From contig JAIPUR010000008.1 in the NCBI GenBank assembly GCA_020055655.1, positions 26,293-76,335 on the forward strand: 50,043 bases of DNA. Direction: 5' to 3'. Position numbers and translations under genes: made by a program. The DNA comes from Methanosarcinaceae archaeon. Its GTDB lineage: Archaea > Halobacteriota > Methanosarcinia > Methanosarcinales > Methanosarcinaceae. The stretch's first letter is position 1. Each line of letters starts with the position of its first letter. Of this stretch, positions 8,207 through 16,405 are shown one piece after another. Below the pieces are notes generated by a model that was given only the letters and a program-made list of their open reading frames with translations, did no database searches and was not told the origin of the DNA.

Positions 8207-10210
8207 TTAGTAACCAAGGAGCTTCCCTCCCTGATACACTACAAAGGCCATGATCCATGCAACCGCAACTCCATATAGAATTGCAAATATTGTCCACTTC
8301 CATGATCCTGTCTCTTTTTTGATCACACTCATGGCAGCAACACATGGCATGTATAGAAGACTGAATACCATAAGGCTCATTGAGTTAAGCGGAGTGATCC
8401 CCGGGTCTGCTAGCAGACTTTGTGACAGTGCTTCCTGATTGTCTCCGACACCAAAGAGTACGCCGATAGATCCTACAACAATTTCCTTTGCCACAAATCC
8501 AAAGACCAGAGCTACTGATATTCTCCAGTCAAATCCAAGGGGGCGCAGGAATGGCTCGAACAAGTGTCCTATTATTCCCACATAGCTTGATTCACTTCCA
8601 TATTCAACTCCCCATGGGAATGATGCCAGTATCCAGATAATTGTGACTCCTAGAAGTATGATAGTTCCTGCCTTCTTGATGTACATCGCACCGTTATCCC
8701 ACATGTGAATTAGGGCGGATTTCAGTTTTGGGACGCGATAAGGCGGTAGCTCCATTATAAATGGTGCAGGTTTTCCCTTAATGACTGTCAATCTGAAAAG
8801 CTTTGCAGATGCTACTGCCACCAGAATGCCAAGTACGTACATTGCAAATATGACAGTTCCCGCCTGTCTCCCGAAGAATGTTCCTGCAAAAAGTATGTAG
8901 ATAGGTAGTCTGGCTCCACAGGATACGAAAGGTACTACAAGTATTGTGATGAGCCTGTCCCTGTCATCCTCAATGCTTCTTGCTGCCATAATTGCCGGAA
9001 CATTGCATCCAAATCCCATTAGCATGGGAATAAATGATTTTCCATGCATTCCGATCTTGTACATCAAACGATCCATGATAAATGCCGCTCTTGCAAGATA
9101 TCCGCTGCCTTCAAGTAGGGATAGCAGGAAGAACAATATGAATATGTTCGGGACGAATATCAGTACTGAACCTACTCCGGCAATGATCCCATCCCCCACT
9201 AGTGATGCCAGCCATGCAGGCTGGAGATTGGTTGAGACCATGCCTGCAAGCCATGTAAAGGCGATCTCTATCATATCCATGAACGGCGTTGCAAATGCAA
9301 AGGTAAGCTCGAAAGCTCCCCACATAAGTGACAGGAATATTGGAATTCCAAGATACTTGTTAGTAAGTACCCTGTCTATCATGTCAGATTTAGTAAGCAC
9401 CTGATTGGCACGGGTGCATATCTGCGGGAATATTATATTGATGGTGGAATAGCGTTTATCAGCAATATCGGCTTCATATTCTTCTTGGTCTATGGAATCC
9501 AGAACATCATTTATTTTGCTGGCCACAGAACTTTTGTTAACTTTGTCCTTGATGTTCTCGTCACCTTCAAGAAGGCGAATACTCATCCATCGAAGAGGAT
9601 ACTTTTCAGTAATTTCCGTGTCATTTGCGAGGATCTTTTCTATCTCAAAGATTTTTTCCTCTATTTCATCCCCGTAGCCGATCTCGTGTCCATGATGCTG
9701 ATCGTTGTTTCTTTCTTCAATGACTTTGTCCAGCAGATGGTTGATGCCTTTTTCCTGACTTGCCACTGTTTTGACAATAGGTGTAGCAAGCATTTCTTCC
9801 ATCTTATTGAGATATATCTTGTCTCCACGCTCGGTAGCTAGGTCGCACATGTTCAGAGCTAGGATTATCTTTGTTTCCAGCTCCATGAGTTGGGTTGTAA
9901 GGTAAAGGTTCCTTTCGAGATTTGATGCATCGACTATCTGGATGACCATGTCTGGTTTTTCTTCAATAATGAAATTTCTGGAAACTATCTCATCCATAGA
10001 ATAAGCTGTAAGGCTGTATGTTCCGGGCAGGTCGACTATTTCTATATCATAACCTTTGTATTTTGTAAATCCACTCTTTTTCTCAACTGTAACACCAGGC
10101 CAGTTTCCCACATGCTGTTTGGATCCGGTTATGGCGTTGAACAAAGTTGTTTTTCCTACATTGGGATTACCTGCAAGAGCGACCTTTATCTTATTATTGT
10201 CTTCCAGCAT
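8207..10210 (-). CDS. feoB: Ferrous iron transport protein B
   Basis: The N-terminal G domain has G1 GNPNVGKTT, G3 DLPGTYSL and G4 NMCD, as expected for a potassium-stimulated GTPase, then a helical spacer and a membrane domain with the two Gate-type segments GFGCNVPAIMAAR and VPFVSCGARLPIY. The length (667) is normal for FeoB. The protein imports Fe2+ across the cytoplasmic membrane, essential for the many iron-sulfur enzymes of a methanogen. AAGGA precedes the ATG by 6 bases. feoA lies 73 bases upstream, and the gap has A+T-rich promoter-like sequence, so a secondary promoter is possible. Confidence 0.97.
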   Translation of the reverse strand: MLEDNNKIKVALAGNPNVGKTTLFNAITGSKQHVGNWPGVTVEKKSGFTKYKGYDIEIVDLPGTYSLTAYSMDEIVSRNFIIEEKPDMVIQIVDASNLERNLYLTTQLMELETKIILALNMCDLATERGDKIYLNKMEEMLATPIVKTVASQEKGINHLLDKVIEERNNDQHHGHEIGYGDEIEEKIFEIEKILANDTEITEKYPLRWMSIRLLEGDENIKDKVNKSSVASKINDVLDSIDQEEYEADIADKRYSTINIIFPQICTRANQVLTKSDMIDRVLTNKYLGIPIFLSLMWGAFELTFAFATPFMDMIEIAFTWLAGMVSTNLQPAWLASLVGDGIIAGVGSVLIFVPNIFILFFLLSLLEGSGYLARAAFIMDRLMYKIGMHGKSFIPMLMGFGCNVPAIMAARSIEDDRDRLITILVVPFVSCGARLPIYILFAGTFFGRQAGTVIFAMYVLGILVAVASAKLFRLTVIKGKPAPFIMELPPYRVPKLKSALIHMWDNGAMYIKKAGTIILLGVTIIWILASFPWGVEYGSESSYVGIIGHLFEPFLRPLGFDWRISVALVFGFVAKEIVVGSIGVLFGVGDNQEALSQSLLADPGITPLNSMSLMVFSLLYMPCVAAMSVIKKETGSWKWTIFAILYGVAVAWIMAFVVYQGGKLLGY

Positions 10211-10283
10211 TTTCGTTCCTTATATAATATTGGTATATTGATGATATAGGCACTATAATTTCGTTTTTCATATGGTGAAGTAG

Positions 10284-10532
10284 CTATTCGAGAACTTGAA
10301 CAAATATGTCTCTAGCTTCCATTTTTCGGATGGATAGATTGTATCCTTTTATCTTGAATTCAAGTGGGTCACCAAGTGGTGCTCTTCTTATAAGCTGGAT
10401 CTCGGACCCTGCTACTATTCCCATATCAAACAATTTTCTCCTTATGGAAGAACCCTTGACCCGAACTTTCAGGATCTTTGCTTTATCTCCAGGTTTAAGA
10501 GTGTCAAGTGTGGTTTCGTTTGTTGAGAGCAA
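10284..10532 (-). CDS. feoA: Ferrous iron transport protein A (SH3-like)
   Basis: The 82-residue product has the FeoA signature: LKPGDKAKILKV at the start of a small beta-barrel, then RRKLFDMGIVAGSEIQLIRRAPLGDPLEFKI in pieces, a layout shared by FeoA and the DtxR C-terminal SH3 domain. It regulates or docks to FeoB. The start is a TTG (next in-frame Met is well inside the domain), with GGATAGGG just upstream; a TTTTAAATA box about 25 bases upstream hints at an own promoter. It follows the DtxR-type regulator by 60 bases in the same direction. Confidence 0.9.
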   Translation of the reverse strand: MLSTNETTLDTLKPGDKAKILKVRVKGSSIRRKLFDMGIVAGSEIQLIRRAPLGDPLEFKIKGYNLSIRKMEARDIFVQVLE

Positions 10533-10592
10533 TTTATTCCCTATCCTAGTATTTAAAATTTTAATGTGTTATGCTTTTATGAAAATATCTTA

Positions 10593-11078
10593 TCAATTCT
10601 TCATTTTTCCATGCACGGGACAATTATCATATTCCAGGGGTTTGCAATCGATGTATTCTCCAGTTTCATAATAATGTCTAAAGTGATCCAACCAGTGGGG
10701 CCATTCATCTTTCATATTAATGAACTCTACAAATTTGGTCAGTGTATCAAAAGTTTCAGGAGCAAGTACATGTTCGATCTTGCAAGCATCCTGATCGGAG
10801 GTCTCTTCATCGATTCCAAGTATCAAAAGGAAATCCCTGATTATAGAATGCTTCTCTAGTGTACATTTTGCTATTTTTTCCCCTTCTTCTGTAAGTGTAA
10901 CTCCACCATATTTCTCGTAATTGATATATCCCATCTTTGTAAGCTTCTTGAACATTCCTGTGACACTAGGTGAACTAAGCTCCAGTTCCTTTGACACATC
11001 TTTTACTTGAGCGTATCCTTTTCTTTCAATTGTTTTTTCAATTGCCTTGAGATAATCTTCAGTTCTTTCAGTTTTCAT
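10593..11078 (-). CDS. DtxR/MntR-family metal-dependent repressor
   Basis: The N-terminal winged helix (about residues 5-65, with LELSSPSVTGMFKKLTKMGYI and an LTEEGEKIA wing) and the following dimerisation/metal domain (EKHSIIRDFLLILGI, DACKIEHVLAPET) are typical of DtxR-family regulators. These bind DNA when loaded with Fe2+ or Mn2+. At 161 residues it has no C-terminal SH3 domain of its own; the operon's FeoA supplies that fold separately. The C-terminus ends in a short Cys/His tail (CPVHGKM). AAAGGTAAT lies before the ATG. Its own promoter carries a palindrome, so autoregulation and control of feoAB are likely. Iron versus manganese cannot be decided from sequence; the operon suggests iron. 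Confidence 0.9.
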   Translation of the reverse strand: MKTERTEDYLKAIEKTIERKGYAQVKDVSKELELSSPSVTGMFKKLTKMGYINYEKYGGVTLTEEGEKIAKCTLEKHSIIRDFLLILGIDEETSDQDACKIEHVLAPETFDTLTKFVEFINMKDEWPHWLDHFRHYYETGEYIDCKPLEYDNCPVHGKMKN

Positions 11079-11128
11079 ATGGAATTACCTTTTTCTTCTA
11101 CATATTCCGGGTAAATTAATATTAAATC

Positions 11129-11155
11129 ATAGGCATACCTATTTTATAAAGGTAG
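11129..11155 (-). promoter_or_regulatory. Promoter with DtxR-type operator candidate
   Basis: On the minus strand a TATA-like CTTTATAAAA (about 11144-11153) is followed directly by ATAGGTATGCCTAT (11129-11142), where ATAGG and CCTAT form inverted arms around a 4-base centre. A repressor bound here would sit between the TATA box and the expected start of transcription near 11120. The arms resemble half-sites of DtxR-family operators. Binding is inferred. Confidence 0.55.
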
Positions 11156-11214
11156 TGTTAAATCAAAATAGTAAAAGAAGTAATAAAAAATGATAAATAA
11201 CTAATGACACTGTT

Positions 11215-12375
11215 CTAGCTCTTCTTTTCTGCAAAATAATCTGCAATTCTGTCCATGCCCTCTTTAATATTTTCCAGACTATTGGCATAGGAAAAACGCA
11301 AATGGCCTTCTGCACCTTTTCCAAAATCTATTCCTGGAGTGACTGCAACACCAATATCATCCAGTATTCTTCTACTTAGTTCCAGGGAATCTTCTCCAAA
11401 TTTTCTGGCATCAGCAAGAATATAGTAAGCACCCTTTGGCTCACACTTAACCTCAAAGCCAATATCTCTGATGCGTTCCAGAAGATATAGTCTCCTCTTG
11501 TCATAGATTTTTACCATTTCCTTCACATGCTCCTGGGGACCTGTGAGGGCTGCAATGCCAGCTTTCTGGACAAAGCTATTAGTGGATATAAAGAAATTTT
11601 GCTGCATTTTCTGCAATGTTCTCATGTGTTTTACAGGAGCCACGAGATAACCCAATCTCCATCCTGTCATTGCATAGAGTTTCGAGAATCCATTAAGTAC
11701 AAAGGCATTTTCAGTGAATTCCAATATAGTATGGTCTTCATCTTCGTAGACAAGTCCCTGATATATCTCATCAGAGATTATTGGTACAGCACCTGCGCTT
11801 TTTACAAGTTCTTTCATCTCATGTACAGGGATTATCTGTCCTGTGGGATTGGATGGTGAATTAATAAGAATTGCTTTTGTTTTCTCGTTGATTTTTGAAC
11901 TGACAGCTTCAGCTTTCATTACAAATCCATTATCTTTATTTGTATAGACAAAATCAGGATCTCCACCAACTGCTCTGATAAAATTTGGATAGCATGCATA
12001 ATGAGGATTAGACATGATGACCTGGTCGCCCTGATCAAGAAGTGCCATGCATACAAGAAGCATCGCCGGGCTTGTACCGGATGTAATAATTATTTGTTCC
12101 GGGCTAACATCTACATTGAACTTCTGTTTGTAATTATTAGCAATGGCATCCCTAAGCTCAGGTAATCCAAGGCTGTGGGTATATTTTGTTTCCCCGGCAC
12201 ACATGGCTGCATTTGCAGTTTCGCATATATGTGATGCAGTTGGAAAATCAGGTTCACCTATTTCAAGATGAATTATACTTCGTCCTTCTCTTTCAAGTTC
12301 ATGTGCTCTTTCAAGTACTTCCATTACATAGAATGCTGGAATATTCGTGATTCTTCCGGATAGTTCGCTACTCAT
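11215..12375 (-). CDS. PLP-dependent aminotransferase, class I/II (aspartate aminotransferase type)
   Basis: The product has the fold type I marks: an N-terminal EIGEPDFPT, NSPSNPTGQ, SDEIYQGL with the PLP-ring aspartate, and NGFSKLYAMTGWRLGY with the Schiff-base lysine near residue 230. The C-terminal RFSYANS carries the carboxylate-binding arginine. At 386 residues it is normal for the family, which transfers amino groups from aspartate, alanine or aromatic amino acids to 2-oxoglutarate. Exact substrate cannot be read from sequence. AGGTTATT precedes the ATG. The gene is flanked by A+T-rich gaps and appears monocistronic. Confidence 0.92.
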   Translation of the reverse strand: MSSELSGRITNIPAFYVMEVLERAHELEREGRSIIHLEIGEPDFPTASHICETANAAMCAGETKYTHSLGLPELRDAIANNYKQKFNVDVSPEQIIITSGTSPAMLLVCMALLDQGDQVIMSNPHYACYPNFIRAVGGDPDFVYTNKDNGFVMKAEAVSSKINEKTKAILINSPSNPTGQIIPVHEMKELVKSAGAVPIISDEIYQGLVYEDEDHTILEFTENAFVLNGFSKLYAMTGWRLGYLVAPVKHMRTLQKMQQNFFISTNSFVQKAGIAALTGPQEHVKEMVKIYDKRRLYLLERIRDIGFEVKCEPKGAYYILADARKFGEDSLELSRRILDDIGVAVTPGIDFGKGAEGHLRFSYANSLENIKEGMDRIADYFAEKKS

Positions 12376-12533
12376 TGCAATAACCTGTTGTATGTTAAAC
12401 AGGATAGGTCATAGATATAAAATGTTTTTCTTTCGTTTTCTGTGAAAATGCGCTACAAACGGATATACTGATGAATAAGTGAAATAATAAACAGAACGTG
12501 AGAAATAAAAAATAAATAAAAAAAGAAGTGAGG

Positions 12534-12551
12534 TTGGCCATAAAAGGCCAA
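12534..12551 (-). terminator. Hairpin terminator after the TM-helix gene
   Basis: TTGGCC and GGCCAA form a perfect 6-base stem with a 6-base loop, 17 bases after the stop codon. On the minus strand it is followed within about 10 bases by CTTTTTTTATTTATTTTTT-like sequence. Confidence 0.65.
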
Positions 12552-12567
12552 AGTAGAAATGCAGTAT

Positions 12568-13482
12568 CTATTTCCTTTCTTTTGCATATGCTACAAGCGC
12601 TTCCTTGATTCCCCACTTGAATGCTACAACCACTGCTATTCCCCATGCTATTGGTCCTATCAGGACGTAGAATATACTTGTATCGATGAGCATTGCATCG
12701 AGTGCAAGAAGTATCACGACCAGTGCAAGGAAGCCTCTTAGTGCAGGCAGCCAGATATTTGAACCTTCTACATTCTTCATCATGTTTCCTATGTACTCTG
12801 CGAAGAAGTCAATTGCAAGCAATCCTATCAGCAGTATCAACAGACCTGCAAAGAGGTTTGGCAAGTAATCAAGTATGGATTGTATCACTCCTGCAATAAG
12901 ATCGAGTTGAAGTATATTAAGTGCAGCCATTATGAATATCAAATATCCAAATAATTTGACTATCCCTGAAATGACTCCTGATATATGAAGTCCACTTGCA
13001 CTCATGGTCTTTCCCATGGATGTGTTCTCTACCTTCTCATCAAGACCGGTTGCTACGAGTACATTTTTGATGAGTTCAGTAATGAAATCAACCACTAGCA
13101 ATCCTATTAACAGCACAACAAGGGCTGAAAGGATCAGTGGGATGTACAGAATGATCTGGGTTATAAAATCCGCAACGATCTGTATTTTCAGCAGGTCGAT
13201 AATAATTACTGCAAATATGATATAAATGAACCATTTGATAATTGCTTCAAATACTCCTACGGTCGTTACTCCTGTTCTTTCTATCATTCCACCTATGGAT
13301 GTCTTGTCTATCAGTTCATCAAGACCTATTTTATCAAGGATCTTTGCCCCTATCTTTCCAAGAGCTTTTCCTGCTATCAACCCTACGATAAGCAATATTA
13401 TTACTGCTACCAGAGTTGGAAGAAAAGCTATCATTTGATCTAACATTGTATATAAGCTATCAAATATTGGTGATGTCGCCAT
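12568..13482 (-). CDS. Conserved TM-helix repeat membrane protein (mechanosensitive-channel-like)
   Basis: Two internal repeats are visible, each with two or three hydrophobic helices rich in Gly and Leu and separated by a short acidic helix (GKALGKIGAKILDKIGLDEL against a second copy near VATGLDEKVENTSMG). This fits the TM_helix repeat family found beside or fused to small-conductance mechanosensitive channels. About eight membrane segments are expected in 304 residues. There is no MscS beta domain, so a channel function is not shown. GGGGG precedes the ATG. Confidence 0.75.
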   Translation of the reverse strand: MATSPIFDSLYTMLDQMIAFLPTLVAVIILLIVGLIAGKALGKIGAKILDKIGLDELIDKTSIGGMIERTGVTTVGVFEAIIKWFIYIIFAVIIIDLLKIQIVADFITQIILYIPLILSALVVLLIGLLVVDFITELIKNVLVATGLDEKVENTSMGKTMSASGLHISGVISGIVKLFGYLIFIMAALNILQLDLIAGVIQSILDYLPNLFAGLLILLIGLLAIDFFAEYIGNMMKNVEGSNIWLPALRGFLALVVILLALDAMLIDTSIFYVLIGPIAWGIAVVVAFKWGIKEALVAYAKERK

Positions 13483-13648
13483 ATATAATTCCCCCTATTT
13501 AGTGAATGAAAAATTAAGACCCCGCTTGTCGGGCGAAACTGCACTCCCAATTTCAATATAAATTTTGATTATGTTCTTATTTAAGGCAAACAGAATGATA
13601 GTTTAGAACAGAAGTTTCTTAGGAGACATCAGTATTTTCTCGCACTTT

Positions 13649-13674
13649 CCCTTGATAAATTTCAAGGGGAGGAG
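13649..13674 (+). promoter_or_regulatory. Hairpin overlapping the ribosome binding site of the HD gene
   Basis: CCCTTGA (13649-13655) can pair with TCAAGGG (13662-13668) around a 6-base loop. The 3' arm covers the first bases of the very strong ribosome site GGGGAGGAG (13666-13674). This site selects the ATG at 13685. Translational control is inference. Confidence 0.4.
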
Positions 13675-13684
13675 TAAAATAGTT

Positions 13685-14488
13685 ATGGACATGATTAATG
13701 TTTATATGGAAAAAAGTGACCTGATGTTTTTCAGGAAATGGTTCAGAGAATACGTCAGGAAATATTATTCAGATGATGCTTTTGTCATGCAGAATATAAG
13801 GCTGAAAGAGGAGCATAGCTGGAGAGTATGTTCAAATTCTATTCAGATAGCAAGATCTGAATCTTTATCTCTTAATGACTGTTATCTTGCAGAGACTATA
13901 GCTATTTTTCACGATATAGGAAGGTTTGAACAGTTCAGTAAATATGTGACTTTCAAGGATTCTGAATCAGAGGATCATGCCTCTCTTAGTGTCAAGATAC
14001 TAAAGACAGAAGATGTGCTTTCCTGTTTAGATTCTATTGAGCAGGACATTATATTATTTGCAGTGGGCAATCATAACAAATACAAAATTTCAGATACTGA
14101 CCACGAGAGCTGTATTTTGCATTCAATTATCATAAGAGATGCAGACAAACTGGATATTTTCAAGGTCTTACTGGATGAATTTGTGCTTAGGGAATCAGAT
14201 CCTAATCCTGCTCTGTATATGGGTTATCCTGATACTCCGGGATATTCACACTCAATAATTGAGGATATTTTCAACAATAAGCTTTCAAGTATAGATAATG
14301 TGAAGAACCAGAATGATCTAAATCTTATTCGTCTTACATGGCTGTATGATCTAAATTTTAGTGAATCTTTTCACCTGTTTAAAAAAAGGAATTATATTAG
14401 AAAGATCATGACAACTCTTCCTTCAAATTCCGAGATGGACTTGCTTCAAAGTTACATTGAGAAATATCTTGATTCCAGGCTTGCTTGA
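13685..14488 (+). CDS. HD-domain metal-dependent phosphohydrolase
   Basis: The motif series of the HD superfamily is visible: an upstream histidine (His44, KEEHSW), the paired FHDIGRF (His76, Asp77), a further histidine in GNHNKY and a late aspartate in RDADKLDIF. Proteins of this type hydrolyse nucleotides or phosphodiesters in the cytosol. The chosen ATG is 10 bases after GGGGAGGAG; an in-frame TTG at 13652 would lie before that site and is unlikely. The product has 267 residues. No linked nucleotide-signalling gene is seen nearby, so the substrate is unknown. Confidence 0.82.
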   Translation: MDMINVYMEKSDLMFFRKWFREYVRKYYSDDAFVMQNIRLKEEHSWRVCSNSIQIARSESLSLNDCYLAETIAIFHDIGRFEQFSKYVTFKDSESEDHASLSVKILKTEDVLSCLDSIEQDIILFAVGNHNKYKISDTDHESCILHSIIIRDADKLDIFKVLLDEFVLRESDPNPALYMGYPDTPGYSHSIIEDIFNNKLSSIDNVKNQNDLNLIRLTWLYDLNFSESFHLFKKRNYIRKIMTTLPSNSEMDLLQSYIEKYLDSRLA

Positions 14489-14559
14489 ATATGTCTTTAT
14501 TATTTTTGTTTTGAGCAAAAATGTAGGGACTTATATAGATTGTTTACCTCATTTCAATT

Positions 14560-15459
14560 ATGAACAAGGATAATTTTGAACTGTTAAGAAATAAAACAGA
14601 GGATTTCCGGTATTTGCCAATATTAAAAGAGTACTATCTTGTACTGGGTGGCGGAAACATAGGGCATGACTTTGTTGAATACGCAAAAAAGCATAATTAT
14701 CCATTTGTTCTTGTACTTGATATGGATGAAAATGCGCCTGCATCAAGGGATTCTATTGTTATAGATAGGATAGGCCTTTTTGCCATTCTCCAAAACTTAA
14801 AGCAGCTCGGCCATGATGCACATTCAGCATCTGGAGTGACCAGGAATGTAACTTCGCCAGAAGGCATATATTTTCACTGCATGGATGTGAGGGACATATA
14901 TTTGATATTAAATTACGGGGTTCCTGAATACCTGATACCAGCTATTCCTTCTCATGCTCTTGTAAATATGGTGGTGGATTTTCTAAAATATGACAATGGA
15001 TATAAATTAGTTGACGTTTTGGAGATTGATGACGATGACCGGGAAAAGTTGGTATTTTTTGAGGATATCAAGTCACATTTTCCAGAAGAAATTATAGCTT
15101 TTTGCTCCCATAAACACGGTGTTATTTTTCTCTCTTACGCGAAAAAAGGTGAGATATGCCCGCTTGAATGCGAGGGATTATCTGATCATTGCTATACTTT
15201 TGACAGGGAAAAACCGGAAACTATTACCGCATATTCTCGCAAACTTTCTTCTGAATACGTGGGTTGGGTGTTTGAGAGTTGGCAGGTGAAACCAGGAATA
15301 GGTGGTATATACGGTACCGATTTTAAGAGTCATTTAATTGATATAATGGCCTATGTTAGAAAAATGAGTCTTGATGAAAAAGCTTCTTCTAATGGAGTAT
15401 TTTTTATTGTAACAAGCTGCAACTGTCATGGGATCTTAAATTTACTCTATTCAATGTGA
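14560..15459 (+). CDS. Unknown protein with Rossmann-like N-terminus and cysteine cluster
   Basis: I do not recognise the family. Residues 25-55 read YYLVLGGGNIGHDFVEYAKK followed by a strand LVLDMDE, which resembles a nucleotide-binding beta-alpha-beta unit with a GGGNIG loop. The C-terminal half has Cys182 with His184 and His186, Cys200, Cys204, Cys211, and a final SCNCHG (Cys287, Cys289, His290), a possible metal or Fe-S site. A TATA-like cttatatag sits about 25 bases before the ATG, so the transcript may be leaderless. It does not look like a membrane protein. An oxidoreductase or a metal-sulfur cofactor role is speculative. Confidence 0.75.
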   Translation: MNKDNFELLRNKTEDFRYLPILKEYYLVLGGGNIGHDFVEYAKKHNYPFVLVLDMDENAPASRDSIVIDRIGLFAILQNLKQLGHDAHSASGVTRNVTSPEGIYFHCMDVRDIYLILNYGVPEYLIPAIPSHALVNMVVDFLKYDNGYKLVDVLEIDDDDREKLVFFEDIKSHFPEEIIAFCSHKHGVIFLSYAKKGEICPLECEGLSDHCYTFDREKPETITAYSRKLSSEYVGWVFESWQVKPGIGGIYGTDFKSHLIDIMAYVRKMSLDEKASSNGVFFIVTSCNCHGILNLLYSM

Positions 15460-15484
15460 TTCATCAAAAAAGATAAATGAAGAG

Positions 15485-15560
15485 TTGGCCGGATTGTAAG
15501 TAAGCTGATTTAGCTTGGTGGTATTATGTGGACCCGGCCCGTATGAAAACAGTCAGCTTG
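15485..15560 (+). ncRNA. Possible structured RNA in the gap after the Cys-rich gene
   Basis: In A+T-rich surroundings a G+C-rich block carries GGCCGG (15487-15492) pairing with CCGGCC (15534-15539). It encloses a small hairpin AAGCT-GATTT-AGCTT (15502-15516). AAGCTGA (15502-15508) can instead pair with TCAGCTT (15553-15559), which would form a pseudoknot with the first stem. No open frame fits. Orientation is unproven, since inverted repeats read on both strands. Confidence 0.3.
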
Positions 15561-15716
15561 ATTATTATATAAGGGTGTCGATTTATTTGTATAATAGGTG
15601 AGCGAATTATCTACACAAAGATGTGTGCATTTTATGTGTACTATATCACATAACAAGATCAATTCTATCTACACACATTAATGTTGGTTTATATATCGTG
15701 TTATTGATTTACACTT

Positions 15717-15830
15717 TTAAACTTTGACAATTCCGGAGGTCAAAACGATGGCTCCCATTAAAAGCATATATAGTACTATAAACATCATCATTTTTGCTGT
15801 ATTTGATATTCCATGATCGTCCATTTCCAT
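15717..15830 (-). CDS. Putative small single-span membrane protein
   Basis: A 37-residue product from an ATG with a polar start (MEMDDHGISN) and one hydrophobic helix ending in SGIVKV. The open frame extends upstream to 15938, but that part looks like A+T-rich chance coding. There is no clear ribosome site. It could be real but is unproven. Confidence 0.3.
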   Translation of the reverse strand: MEMDDHGISNTAKMMMFIVLYMLLMGAIVLTSGIVKV

Positions 15831-16060
15831 AATTTGGGAATTGGTATTAATACATAAATATTTTATTTTATACAAACAAATAATAATATCATTAATATAT
15901 GTAGCTATTATTTTATATTTTATCATTAATTCCTTCAATAAGAGAATTCATGGACTCAATACAATTTTTGTAATTTCTGCTCTCTTAGTTAATCTGAGTG
16001 ATTCAAGTGGGGGTGAAAGTGATAATATTCCAAAAAAATATTTTTTGTTCTTGGCTATAA

Positions 16061-16216
16061 AAAAACCAGGTTGATTATGCAGCCATTACCAAGCAACTAA
16101 ATGATACTGGTATGCAACAGCCAGAACAGTATCATGCGTGGTTTTGTTCATTACAGTTAAAAACACTATTTTTGTATTCTAACAAGTATGATGAATTTAA
16201 CAAGGGCATGAATTAA
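16061..16216 (+). pseudogene. Remnant of an unidentified gene
   Basis: After an in-frame TAA the frame reads as a plausible globular protein segment (DYAAITKQLNDTG, then QYHAWFCSLQLK) of about 50 residues to a TAA, without a start codon at the front. The stretch upstream, about 15940-16075, has another protein-like frame ending in IKKPG. Together they suggest a decayed gene. I cannot name it. Confidence 0.25.
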
Positions 16217-16251
16217 CGGAATCAGAAGAGTAACTTTGATTGAAGGTAATA

Positions 16252-16266
16252 GGGGTTTTTACCCCC
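16252..16266 (-). terminator. Hairpin just after the tRNA-Thr gene
   Basis: GGGG-TTTTTA-CCCC lies 10 bases beyond the tRNA 3' end and could help end or trim the transcript. There is no long U tract. Confidence 0.3.
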
Positions 16267-16275
16267 GTGATATCA

Positions 16276-16347
16276 AGCCCCTGGAGAGATTCGAACCCTC
16301 GGCCTGCTGATTACGAATCAGCCGCTATACCGCTAAGCCACAGAGGC
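16276..16347 (-). tRNA. tRNA-Thr (anticodon CGT)
   Basis: The minus strand folds into a full cloverleaf of 72 bases. The acceptor stem is GCCTCTG with CAGGGGC. The anticodon stem GCTGA/TCAGC holds the loop TTCGTAA with anticodon CGT, which reads ACG. The T arm is GAGGG-TTCGAAT-CTCTC, the variable loop is 5 bases, and the discriminator is T. CCA is not encoded. It lies 58 bases after trm5b on the same strand; a perfect inverted repeat TATTAG-AAC-CTAATA lies in that gap just before its 5' end. Confidence 0.95.
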
Positions 16348-16405
16348 GTATGTATTAGAACCTAATAGCAGATTTTATGATTTAACCATTTCGCTGCAAT
16401 GCAGC

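Noticed and set aside
12395-12646. 83-codon minus-strand frame after the TM-helix gene
   Set aside because: It overlaps the end of the real gene, runs through its terminator and has Phe-rich low-complexity sequence.
15841-16074. 77-codon plus-strand open frame
   Set aside because: Its first half is A+T-rich low-complexity sequence opposite another small frame and it has no ribosome site; only the tail looks protein-like, so I treat the area as a remnant.
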